DNA of 37,054 bases. Origin: Candidatus Rifleibacteriota bacterium. Its GTDB lineage: Bacteria; Muiribacteriota; Ozemobacteria; Ozemobacterales; Ozemobacteraceae. Positions 26,101 to 32,381 of the stretch are shown here, piece after piece (the first letter of the stretch is position 1; every line of letters starts with the position of its first letter). The notes under the pieces were generated by a model. That model saw nothing but the letters and a program-made list of their open reading frames with translations, did not search any database and was not told where the DNA came from. The stretch spans positions 1-37,054 of the forward strand of contig JAAYVD010000028.1 of the NCBI GenBank assembly GCA_012517355.1, written 5' to 3'. The position numbers and the translations under genes were made by a program.

Positions 26101-26255
26101 TCATCGGCCTGTTCCAACGCCTGATGCAGGAGGATCTGCCCCTCGGGCAGGCCCTTTCCCTCCTCGAACAGGCTCTGCGCCAACACATGGGACCCGGCCC
26201 CTTCCCCGATGACGTCACCCTCCTCCTGCTCCGCCGCGACGTCTCCCCCTCCTGA
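23115..26255 (+). CDS. Membrane-anchored SpoIIE/PP2C phosphatase D
   Basis: This is a 1046-residue sensor phosphatase, translationally coupled to C by a 4-bp overlap. A membrane segment (about 9-34) is followed by an unusually long Pro/Ala-rich region (about 82-165), a sensor domain, two hydrophobic segments (about 374-397 and 414-442), a second sensor domain, a membrane segment (about 729-757) and a HAMP linker. The PP2C domain has LAGDYHD (near 835), GDVTGHG (near 854), ENAGH, YSDGMVE (near 976) and FPDDVTL (near 1031), so all metal-binding residues are present. The doubled sensor layout matches A, B and C, pointing to duplication of an ancestral gene. The ATG at 23115 is fixed by the overlap; the frame is open much further upstream only as an artefact of GC bias. 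Confidence 0.93.
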   Translation: MSQNAIRSGFGSLLLLFLGIPFLLLAIIGTYTLSRFTENATRQRLTALETRLDGGVAASSASWYVLDRLNRFTRLLRRHLPENPPPAPPGSATSGQGPAISSEAASTPAIRPPQPPAVVPPGAPQEAGPDPDSSATAPGQAIHATVQHLTGSPAATGRAGPPPAPVADPDRILDRAYQALTHREGLAVTAYVYRHRELVRTFPAAAPHRATFATILKDMHLDGPAFAAAQRAHNHALLDIFGPGNRLELLFRAKGKLRRFTQGTHRGAYLIQEFADGTGVFFVLSRLPSFATRFTAVRPSLSPTLGAAIPAEDRWFPPAHTDAGQMRVALQMTVAEGRPQVQHAGLEWVFCQNREGIVWCAAQPLPASPLSSPVTTLVTVGYLLALACFLLFALAQGGFAPGLALTDRLEGLNIRLRLGLLFALATVLPLGIAIILGSIGLADRREMLIAEAGRDGLARLSQAEVGYTRQVEQFRRISLGLRFSPLVRDLRLDDLGRVIDRLVRANAIQRFEIRDPQGKTIFTTDDPEVHGVTHATDMFSRVAIRRAAPNRLGANVDKVSAEELLAEGFVAREDVGLSALLRQPRKVWLFRMGTSPCLWFWDAYPELPPSAASSAAFVAVTHQLEWVYEEYVRKTFGHAVATAPTRLVVELGLDSANFRTRPGLRGPGWSPLLHAVTRSQETGRVLFRELDLPSGRFWVTVKPELALGMFVFADLVPVASRLATLAPIKWRLALTSLLALVVSFLGATLISSFFIVPIGDLADGIAAIRQRDPTFRIPRRRPDEFGMLAEAFNTLLGELKELEYGRIVQESLLPLDPPAPAGYSIACLRLPATDLAGDYHDVFQLGDGRWALILGDVTGHGISAALAMAMAKATVDYQSLTGWTVPTQVMDNLNRLFYRELKPRQKFMTLTYVALEPASGQIIAENAGHPYPLLYRQQTRTVVELPLPSMPLGARKTRKATPQVAAMEPGDAILLYSDGMVECPDADGIPFAYPRLIGLFQRLMQEDLPLGQALSLLEQALRQHMGPGPFPDDVTLLLLRRDVSPS

Positions 26256-26412
26256 GAGCACCTCCCCCGGCGCCCTGCTCGCGGACCGGTCACCCGCGCC
26301 ACCGCCCGGCGCGCCTTCCCCACCACCCGCCGGTCCAGCCACCAGGCGTCTCAAAGCCCCTTCCGGCCCATCCCTCCGTCGCCCCACCCGATCAGGGCAG
26401 GCCTGCCGCCCC

Positions 26413-26433
26413 GCCGGGGCCCCTGGCCCCGGC
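26413..26433. terminator. Strong hairpin between convergent genes
   Basis: GCCGGGGCC-CCT-GGCCCCGGC is a 9-bp perfect stem with a 3-nt loop, 10 bp from the stop of the permease gene and 158 bp after phosphatase D. It could act as a bidirectional transcription barrier, although no T-run follows. Confidence 0.55.
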
Positions 26434-26443
26434 CGCCGCGACC

Positions 26444-27877
26444 CTACGCCTCCCCGGTCGCGGATCCGGATGGGGCGGCAGGGTCGGCGGCCGCCGGCTG
26501 GACGGCCATTCCCCGCTCCTCGGGAGTGCCCGGCACCAGCGTGTCCCAAAAGGCCGCGCACAGCCCGGCCACCGCCATGGGGGTCTTCAACAACGCCCAC
26601 AGGATCTGCCCGGCCAGCCCGACCGCGAAAAAGGCCTCCTTCTGCCCCTCGACCCAGCCGGGCAGGCCCATCGCCATCAGGAAGGAGAACCCGACGATCA
26701 TCACGTTCCGCTGGCTGCCCATGTCGGCACGCATCAGGATCTGGATGCCCAGCGCCCCGATGATGCCGAACAGCGCGATGTAGGCCCCACCGATGATCGG
26801 CGCCGGAATGGTCGCCACCAGCGCCCCCAGCTTCCCCACGCAACTGAGCAGGATCAGCACCACCGCGCCGGTCCGCACCACGTACACCGAGGCCACCCCC
26901 GTCAACCCGATCAGGCCGATGTTCTCGGTGTAGGAGGTCGTGCCCACCGCGCCCAGGCACCCGGCCAGGACGCAACCCACCCCCTCCGCCCCGATGCCGC
27001 GGCTGATCATCTGCGGGGTCGGGTCGGCCAAACCCGCCGCATACGAGCAGGAATGGTAGTCCCCTATCGACTCGATCATCACCGCGAAAAACCCCGCCAG
27101 CATCGCTCCGAACGCCAGGAAACTGAACTTCGGCACGCCCCAGGGGAAGATCCCCGGGAACCGGAGCCACGGCGCTTCTTCCACCGGGGCCAGCGAGATG
27201 TACGCCGGGTGGCCCGCCTCCAGCCAGCCCGCCTGCGAGGCGGCCAGGCAGAGGAGATAGGTCGCCACGATCGACAGCAACACCGCGAAGATGTTCAGGT
27301 GCTTCTGCCGGATGAACAACGTGAACACGAAGATGCCCCCCACCACCAGCAGCGACACCCACCAGCACTTGGCGGCGTTCATCTCGACCGCCACCTTGGC
27401 CAGCGAGAACCCGATCGCCATGATCGTCGGCCCGATCACCACCGGGGTGACGAACCGCCGCACCAGGCCGACGATCCCGCTGTACCCGACGATCGCCATC
27501 ACCACGCCCCCGGCGATCAGCCCGCCGCCGATGTACGGCATGATCACCCCGGGATCGCCGCCGCTCTCCGCCGTCTTGTAGGCCGCGATCACCGTCAGCA
27601 CCGGCGGGATGAAGCTGAAACTCGACCCCTGCACGATCGGAAGCCCCGACCCCAGGGCCGGATGCGTCTGGATGAGGGTGGCCACCCCCATCGCCAGGTA
27701 GACGCAGCTGATGAACAGCGCGATCTGGCCCGTGCTCATGCCCATCGCCGGCCCGAAGATCAGCGGCACCAGCGTGGTCGCCCCGAACAGCGTCAGCACA
27801 TGCTGACACCCCGCCAGCACCATGATGGGAAACGGCGGCTGGTCCTGCCACCCGTACACGATCTGCCTGCGACTCAT
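26444..27877 (-). CDS. NCS2-family nucleobase:cation symporter (uracil/xanthine permease)
   Basis: This 477-residue inner-membrane transporter has about 12-14 hydrophobic segments. Family signatures are the QH motif in the first membrane segment (AGCQHVLTLFGATTLVP), the helix start ALGSGLPIVQGSSFSF, VVIGPTIMAIGFSL, IESIGDYHSCS, and the substrate-site block TSYTENIGLIGLTGVAS. NCS2/NAT members import uracil, xanthine, uric acid or similar bases with a proton or sodium. The ENIG context resembles both uracil and purine transporters, so substrate is left open. The C terminus is Ala/Pro-rich. The ATG at 27877 follows AGGAGG by 5 bp and an extended -10 by 28 bp. It is transcribed alone, convergent with phosphatase D. 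Confidence 0.93.
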   Translation of the reverse strand: MSRRQIVYGWQDQPPFPIMVLAGCQHVLTLFGATTLVPLIFGPAMGMSTGQIALFISCVYLAMGVATLIQTHPALGSGLPIVQGSSFSFIPPVLTVIAAYKTAESGGDPGVIMPYIGGGLIAGGVVMAIVGYSGIVGLVRRFVTPVVIGPTIMAIGFSLAKVAVEMNAAKCWWVSLLVVGGIFVFTLFIRQKHLNIFAVLLSIVATYLLCLAASQAGWLEAGHPAYISLAPVEEAPWLRFPGIFPWGVPKFSFLAFGAMLAGFFAVMIESIGDYHSCSYAAGLADPTPQMISRGIGAEGVGCVLAGCLGAVGTTSYTENIGLIGLTGVASVYVVRTGAVVLILLSCVGKLGALVATIPAPIIGGAYIALFGIIGALGIQILMRADMGSQRNVMIVGFSFLMAMGLPGWVEGQKEAFFAVGLAGQILWALLKTPMAVAGLCAAFWDTLVPGTPEERGMAVQPAAADPAAPSGSATGEA

Positions 27878-27905
27878 GGCATCCTCCTCACCTGCGGTTC
27901 GCGGG

Positions 27906-27914
27906 AGTATACCA
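27906..27914 (-). promoter_or_regulatory. Extended -10 promoter of the permease
   Basis: The minus strand reads TGGTATACT (TATACT at 27906-27911). No good -35 is seen; the -35 region falls within dispersed-element copy R6. Confidence 0.6.
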
Positions 27915-27917
27915 GAA

Positions 27918-28002
27918 CCGGCCGACACCATGCCGGAAGGGCCACCCTTCGCTGCCACCGAGGGCGGCACGCCACGCCCGTTCCGCCCACCGCAAGCGGG
28001 GC
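27918..28002 (-). repeat. Dispersed multi-hairpin element, copy R6 (intergenic)
   Basis: This copy sits between the permease promoter and the 244-residue gene. The first arm has changed to CCGGC/GCCGG (27918-27922 and 27932-27936), still able to pair. The region corresponding to the other arms is recognisable (CCCTTCGCTGCCACC, then GGGCGGCACGCC) but imperfect. Confidence 0.65.
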
Positions 28003-28017
28003 CGCCCGCCACCGCCC

Positions 28018-28752
28018 CTACCAGCGCCGCGGAAACCCCATCGCCTGCCACAACCGCCAGGCCGCCGGGCTGCGCACCATCGGGTCGGGGTGCGCCCGCA
28101 CCTTCTCCCAGGCGTTGTGGGCCCACACCACGTCGCGGGCGATGTCGTCGCGCACGTCGGTGAAAAGATCCCGCAGCATCCCCGCCTGCCGGCCCAGGAT
28201 CCGCAGCCGCTGCTCCTTGGACCGGCCGCGCAACCGGTAGTCGCGCAGGATCTCCTGCCCCCAGTCGGCCGACGAGAACCCCGCCGGCAGCCCCTCGTCG
28301 AGCCGGTCCTCGTCGCGTTGCGGCCAGTCGCCCTTCAACATCCCCATCGCCGCCTTCACGCCGGCCAGGTTCATCCGCACCAGCAGCAGGTCGGGCCGCG
28401 CCACCCGGCCGATCTCCTGGCACCGCGACCAGTGGGGAAAAGACTCCCCGACCGGAGGCGGCTGCAGGATCCGCCCGGTCCTCTCGAGATCCTTCAGGGC
28501 GTTCTCCATGTCCTTTTGCACCGACCGGACCAGCACCTGGAGGTCGGAAGCCACCCACACCGGCTCGGGAAAGCCCCCCCAACGGATCCGGAACCCCCAA
28601 TCGGCCGCTCCTGCGCCAACTCCGCCGAGCAGCACCCAGCCAAGAAGGGCGGCGATCAGGGCCGCCGCCCCTCCCCCCCTTCCGACCGGCACGAGGTCGG
28701 ACACACCCCCGTGCCGCCACGGAAGGTGGCGCGAAACGCAGGTTTCGCCCAT
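28018..28752 (-). CDS. Exported protein of unknown function with element-derived N terminus
   Basis: This 244-residue protein has a hydrophobic signal-like segment at about 29-50 (AAALIAALLGWVLLGGVGAG), preceded by 28 residues that come from dispersed-element copy R7 (GETCVSRHLPWRHGG). The mature part is mostly helical and charged (VLVRSVQKDMENALKDLERT, RDVVWAHNAWEKVRAHPDPM), with no family I recognise. The only ATG is inside the element; GTG codons at residues 17 and 21 are alternatives and also lie in the element. It follows the TPR gene by 31 bp and is the last gene of the FecR-TPR operon, so a role in the same envelope process is inferred. Confidence 0.65.
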   Translation of the reverse strand: MGETCVSRHLPWRHGGVSDLVPVGRGGGAAALIAALLGWVLLGGVGAGAADWGFRIRWGGFPEPVWVASDLQVLVRSVQKDMENALKDLERTGRILQPPPVGESFPHWSRCQEIGRVARPDLLLVRMNLAGVKAAMGMLKGDWPQRDEDRLDEGLPAGFSSADWGQEILRDYRLRGRSKEQRLRILGRQAGMLRDLFTDVRDDIARDVVWAHNAWEKVRAHPDPMVRSPAAWRLWQAMGFPRRW

Positions 28753-28765
28753 TGCCGGAGGGCCG
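28682..28765 (-). repeat. Dispersed multi-hairpin element, copy R7 (5' end of a gene)
   Basis: Arms CCGACC/GGTCGG (28682-28687 and 28695-28700) show a compensated change relative to CCGACA/TGTCGG in R2 and R4. GCGAAAC-GCAG-GTTTCGC lies at 28731-28748. The ATG of the 244-residue gene (28750-28752) is within the element. Confidence 0.8.
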
Positions 28766-28783
28766 GCCTTCAGCCGACCGTCC

Positions 28784-30292
28784 TCATTTGTAGACGTTCG
28801 ACAACCCCCGGTTCAGTTCGGCCTGGTGCCGCTTGACCGCGTCCGCGGAATCCGCCGTGCCCTGGCGGGGCCGGTCCGCATGCCCGGTGCCCGGGGTGTA
28901 CCCCGGCTCGGGCGGGGCGATGTTCCGCCGCGGGTCATCCGGCGGGTCGTCCTCGAGTTCCTCCTCCTCGTCCTCGCCAACCTCCTCCTCGCCCGATTCG
29001 AGCGAATCATCCTGCGTCTGGGGGTCGGACACCGCCGGCTGGGCGGTCTGGGTGGCGATGGCGGGATTCTCCTCGAGGGTCCGCTTGTAGATCGCCGCCA
29101 GTTTCTGGTTGGCCAATTCCTGCAGCGGGTTCGGCTCGAAGGCCACCCGGCGGTAATACCCCGCCGCGTCGACCAGCTTCCCGGCCCGCTCCATCACCCC
29201 ACCCAGTTCGAGCTGGACCAGCAGGTCCTTGGGGTTCTTCAGCACCGCCGCATCCAGGACCTCGATGGCCTTGTCGGCCTTCCCGGTGCATTCGAGACAG
29301 GTGGCGAACCGGATGGCCAGCGACACGTTGGCATCGTCCTTGTCATAGAAGCCCTGGAACAGGTCCGCCGCCTTCTGATAGCTGCCGGTCTGGAAGTAAC
29401 TCTCGGCCAGGAACATGCCGGCATACTCGTTTTCCGGTTCCCTCTTGAGAAGCGGCTCGAGCACCTTGATGGCCTCGGGGTACCGGCCCAACTGGTAGGC
29501 CAGCCGGCCCTCCTGCAAAGGAGCCAACGGGCTCCGCCCCTGGGATTTCTTCCAGGCGTCCGCCGCGGCCTGCGCGGCATCGTCCTTCTTCCACTCCAGG
29601 TACAGCTCGATGAGCGCCCGCGCCGGCTCGGGATCGTCGGGAAATTCCCGGACCAGCGTCTTCAGGATTCCTTCCGCCTGCTCCCGCTCCATCAGGTCGA
29701 TGTGCCGGAAGGCCTTCCGCAGCAGGGCCTGCTTGCGTTCCAGGCCCTTCGTCTCGATCCCGTTCCGCTTCATCAGGAACTCCGCCACCTTCCAGAGCTT
29801 CGCCCCCAGCGGCGTGTCCTTCAACTTGACGAACAGGCCGGTCCCTTCCGAGACCCGCTCCTGGACGATGCAGTATTCGCCCTTGACGAAGGTCAGCAGG
29901 TTCGACTTCGGATGCTTGTTCCGGACCTGGTCGAGTTGCGTGCCCGCGCGATCCATGTGGTACACACACCGGTCGATCAGCGACAGGAAATACAGCGCGC
30001 GGGTATCGTTCGGATCCTTCTTCCGCCGTTCGGAAAAATACATGAACGCCGGGGCCAGGTCGTGCTTGCGCGCTTCGGCGCTCAGCGATGGCTCGGCCAG
30101 CAGAATGAACTTGTAATAGGTGGTGACCCCTTCCTGGAACGCCTTGTTCTTCATCAACTCGAGGGCGCGCCCATACAGCGGATGCGGCCCCGCCGCGAAG
30201 GCCGGGAAAGCCGCCGCCCAGACGGCCAGACACGCGATCAGCACCCAACGGGCCAGGGAACGCCCGGTTCGTCCGGTCAGACCGTCCATCAT
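28784..30292 (-). CDS. Exported TPR-repeat protein
   Basis: This 502-residue protein has a Sec signal peptide (VLIACLAVWAAAFPAFA, cleavage near residue 34), then TPR-like helical repeats over about 40-400, for example EGRLAYQLGRYPEAIKVLEP, GMFLAESYFQTGSYQKAADL and LVQLELGGVMERAGKLVDAA. A very acidic, Pro-rich tail (about 425-470, SGEEEVGEDEEEELEDDP) follows. It should act as a periplasmic scaffold. The ATG at 30292 overlaps the FecR stop (ATGA) and has a GGAGGGAGGA ribosome-binding site; a second ATG follows at once. It is the middle gene of a FecR-TPR-unknown operon. Confidence 0.85.
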   Translation of the reverse strand: MMDGLTGRTGRSLARWVLIACLAVWAAAFPAFAAGPHPLYGRALELMKNKAFQEGVTTYYKFILLAEPSLSAEARKHDLAPAFMYFSERRKKDPNDTRALYFLSLIDRCVYHMDRAGTQLDQVRNKHPKSNLLTFVKGEYCIVQERVSEGTGLFVKLKDTPLGAKLWKVAEFLMKRNGIETKGLERKQALLRKAFRHIDLMEREQAEGILKTLVREFPDDPEPARALIELYLEWKKDDAAQAAADAWKKSQGRSPLAPLQEGRLAYQLGRYPEAIKVLEPLLKREPENEYAGMFLAESYFQTGSYQKAADLFQGFYDKDDANVSLAIRFATCLECTGKADKAIEVLDAAVLKNPKDLLVQLELGGVMERAGKLVDAAGYYRRVAFEPNPLQELANQKLAAIYKRTLEENPAIATQTAQPAVSDPQTQDDSLESGEEEVGEDEEEELEDDPPDDPRRNIAPPEPGYTPGTGHADRPRQGTADSADAVKRHQAELNRGLSNVYK

Positions 30293-31197
30293 TGTCCTCC
30301 CTCCTCGTCGGAAACGGGCTCCTTCATCCAGTCCTCACCCTCGACCGCCCCGCCCTCGGCCGGCTTGGCCGCCCCAGCCGGAGGCTCGACCGGCTTCGGG
30401 GTTCCCACGACCGGAACCGGTTCGACGGGAGGGGCGGCTGATGGCTCGGCCGGTGGTTTGGCCTGCGCTTCCCCGTCGAAGCCCCCGGCCGCCTCGCCCG
30501 CCGCCACCACCGCGTCAAAGGCCGACACCAGCTCCGTCATCACGCCGGCCGGAACGTCCGCCGTCCCGGTCAGGCCCGTCCAGCCCGGACGCTCGTCGGT
30601 CAGACGGGCCTGGCGGCCCGAAGCCTCGATGGTCTGGCCTGGCTGCACGGGTTCCTTGATCCCCAGGGCCCGCACCTTCCCGACCTGGACCTGCACGAGG
30701 ACCTTCCCTTCGCGGGTCTCGAAATCGGCCACCCCCTCGCGGGTCAACAGGATCGTGGCCTTCCCGTCGACCTTGAGGGGAAAATACTGGTTGATGTGGC
30801 GGGCCCGACAAGCCCCTTCCTCGAGGACGACCGAGTAGGGCAGCACCTTCAGGCGGGTCTTCGGACCCAGGCGCAGCAAGGATCCGCACCCCAGCCGCAG
30901 CACCGCCCCTTCTGCTTCGCCGGTCCCGACGACCGCCCCGGTCTTGATGCGGGCCCCGGTGGCAAGCGCCGTCGGCGCGGGCTTTCCCTGGCCATCGATC
31001 AGAAAGGCCTTGCCCGCCTCCAGGACCACCAGTCCGTACACGAACTGGTTCATGAACTCGGGAAAACCCGACGGCTTCTTCGTCCCGCCCTTCGCCGCGC
31101 CCGCCGCGCCGGCTCCGGTCACGGGCAGCACCCCGGCCACCAGCCAGAACCCCACGCCCAGGACCAGAACGCCGGTCCTTTTCAGGAAATCCCGCAT
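30289..31197 (-). CDS. FecR-domain exported protein
   Basis: This 302-residue protein has a signal peptide (MRDFLKRTGVLVLGVGFWL...). A FecR-like beta-rich domain spans about 50-185: a threshold strand GARIKTGAVVGTGEAEGAVL, RLGPKTRLKVLP, VVLEEGACRA, and a second repeat-like block ending VQPGQTI. The C-terminal 80 residues are Pro/Ala-rich and probably disordered. FecR domains occur in surface and regulatory proteins beyond iron signalling; there is no sigma factor here, so an envelope structural role is more likely. The ATG at 31197 is chosen because an upstream in-frame ATG (31257) falls in the -10 box. It is the first gene of the operon. Confidence 0.8.
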   Translation of the reverse strand: MRDFLKRTGVLVLGVGFWLVAGVLPVTGAGAAGAAKGGTKKPSGFPEFMNQFVYGLVVLEAGKAFLIDGQGKPAPTALATGARIKTGAVVGTGEAEGAVLRLGCGSLLRLGPKTRLKVLPYSVVLEEGACRARHINQYFPLKVDGKATILLTREGVADFETREGKVLVQVQVGKVRALGIKEPVQPGQTIEASGRQARLTDERPGWTGLTGTADVPAGVMTELVSAFDAVVAAGEAAGGFDGEAQAKPPAEPSAAPPVEPVPVVGTPKPVEPPAGAAKPAEGGAVEGEDWMKEPVSDEEGGQ

Positions 31198-31255
31198 GCG
31201 CCACCTCACTCGTTCCTCGCCGGTCCGGTCGATCCCGATGCGGCGGTCTTCACCC

Positions 31256-31285
31256 ATTATAAGGAATCCCCCTCCCCCGATGCAA
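31256..31285 (-). promoter_or_regulatory. Promoter of the FecR-TPR operon
   Basis: TTGCAT (31280-31285) and a perfect TATAAT (31256-31261) are spaced by 18 bp. The leader is about 52 nt and a TGAGGTG ribosome-binding site sits 6 bp before the ATG. Confidence 0.8.
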
Positions 31286-31364
31286 ACCAACCCACATTCC
31301 ATCAGCAATTCACCCATCGATCGACACCCCAACATCTCGACTGACGCATCCGTTCATCTTCCTG

Positions 31365-31480
31365 GTAGGGTCGAGGACAGGCGCGGTATCTGCCTTTCGG
31401 CAGACCCGTTTCCTGTCCCCGCCACATCAAACCGTGCTCGAGGTTTTCCCTCACACGGCTTTCCGACCACCTTCACCAGG
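31365..31480 (-). ncRNA. Group II intron 3'-end remnant (domains V and VI)
   Basis: Read on the minus strand, 31462-31429 is a 34-nt domain V: AAAGCCGTG, a GAGG/CCTC distal helix with a GAAAA loop, then CACGGTTT. It includes the catalytic AGC triad. It is followed by a domain VI-like hairpin (GGACAGG/CCTGTCC at 31375-31381 and 31412-31418, with an inner TCTGCC/GGCAGA hairpin). The end CGACCCTAC at 31365 looks like an intron 3' splice site. No reverse transcriptase is nearby, so this is a remnant. Its left-over upstream part may reach about 31575. Confidence 0.85.
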
Positions 31481-31578
31481 AGCCTTTCGAAGAGCCCCGC
31501 CGCCGTTCTCCCTTTCCCTGCCATCCTCGAGGTTTCTGTCGAAAGGCTGAAGTCCCCATCGATCCGAAGCTTTTCTGA

Positions 31579-31911
31579 GGAACATGGAGTGCCGCAGGAC
31601 TTGCCCCCACGAACACGGCAGACCGAAGCAGCCCGGAAAACCGCTTCAGAGCTGATGGTGAGATTTGCCGCCCGCTCGGCGGGCGCGTTGACAAGACCCG
31701 CGCCACGCGGGTATTCTGTACAGAAGGGAAGGTCTGGGTGAAGGGCACTGGAGATCCCTCGGAAACAGTTCTCGTCCCCGGTCACAAGGTCGAGGTCTCT
31801 TCTGACGGCCGAGCTTCACCCGCCGGCATTCTCGCCATGAACGGCGATGCCCAGGAGACCTCCCTGGCGGGCGAGCACTGGCTGAAAAGCCCCGAACCCG
31901 CCAACCAATAA
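31579..31911 (+). pseudogene. Truncated FecR-domain gene, C-terminal fragment
   Basis: An open frame without any start codon runs from a TGA at 31576-31578 to the TAA at 31909. It encodes about 110 residues with a FecR-like end: GGRVDKTRATRVFCTEGKVW, then ETVLVPGHKVEVSSDGRASP. The 5' part is missing and the fragment abuts the intron remnant, so insertion or deletion at the intron probably destroyed the gene. The stop is 15 bp before the first pilin gene, suggesting it once headed or preceded that operon. Confidence 0.6.
31688..31717 (+). promoter_or_regulatory. Candidate promoter with internal palindrome for the pilin operon
   Basis: TTGACA (31688-31693) and TATTCT (31712-31717) are spaced by 18 bp. 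The spacer holds ACCCGCG-CCA-CGCGGGT, a perfect inverted repeat that could be an operator. It lies inside the FecR fragment, so it might be chance coding sequence. Confidence 0.4.
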
Positions 31912-31925
31912 GAGGTGGGTGTGGC

Positions 31926-32381
31926 CTGAACAGATCGCCCGGAGCCTCCCTGCGACGGCACCTCCCGGGGATGTCCATCATCGAGGTCGTCCTCGCCCTG
32001 GCCATCCTGGCCATGGCGGCGTTGATTTTCCTCCCGGTTTTCAGCCAGGGAATGGGCTTCACGAAAGAGATTCGTGATTACTCCGTCCTGGTCGGTGTGG
32101 CCGAGCAGCTCACCCACAGCTACATCGTCCGCATCAACAATCTCGCCCCCACCGATCCTCCCATCAACATCTTCGAGGACAACGTCACCGCCTCGGTCAA
32201 GGCCGCCATGAAAAACCCGGTCCTCGACGGCCTGCCGGATTTCAAGGTGCTCTCCACCGTCCGACCTTCCCAGCTCTGCGAAAAGGGCGGCTACGAGATC
32301 GCCATCAGGATGACCTGGGAAAGCGGCGGCCGGCCCAAGGAGTTCTCCCTCCTCACCGTCAAGGCGGTGCGCGGCCTATGA
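31926..32381 (+). CDS. Type IV pilin-like (pseudopilin) protein 1, CTG start
   Basis: This 151-residue protein has a prepilin signature: a basic leader ending in Gly (LRRHLPG) then MSIIEVVLALAILAMAALIF, with Glu at +5. The first ATG (31971) encodes the residue after the cleavage site, so starting there would remove the leader. The only suitable upstream codon is CTG at 31926, 8 bp after GAGGTG, giving a 15-residue leader. The mature part is a short pseudopilin head of the GspI/PilV type (inference). It is cleaved and methylated by a prepilin peptidase not encoded here. Its stop overlaps the next start (ATGA). Confidence 0.8.
   Translation: MNRSPGASLRRHLPGMSIIEVVLALAILAMAALIFLPVFSQGMGFTKEIRDYSVLVGVAEQLTHSYIVRINNLAPTDPPINIFEDNVTASVKAAMKNPVLDGLPDFKVLSTVRPSQLCEKGGYEIAIRMTWESGGRPKEFSLLTVKAVRGL

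Noticed and set aside
31354-31785. Minus-strand open frame of 143 residues
   Set aside because: It runs across the intron domain V/VI hairpins and antisense to the FecR fragment; it has no homology I can see.
31971-32381. Pseudopilin 1 starting at the first ATG
   Set aside because: It would lack the prepilin leader needed for processing; the upstream CTG start fits better.
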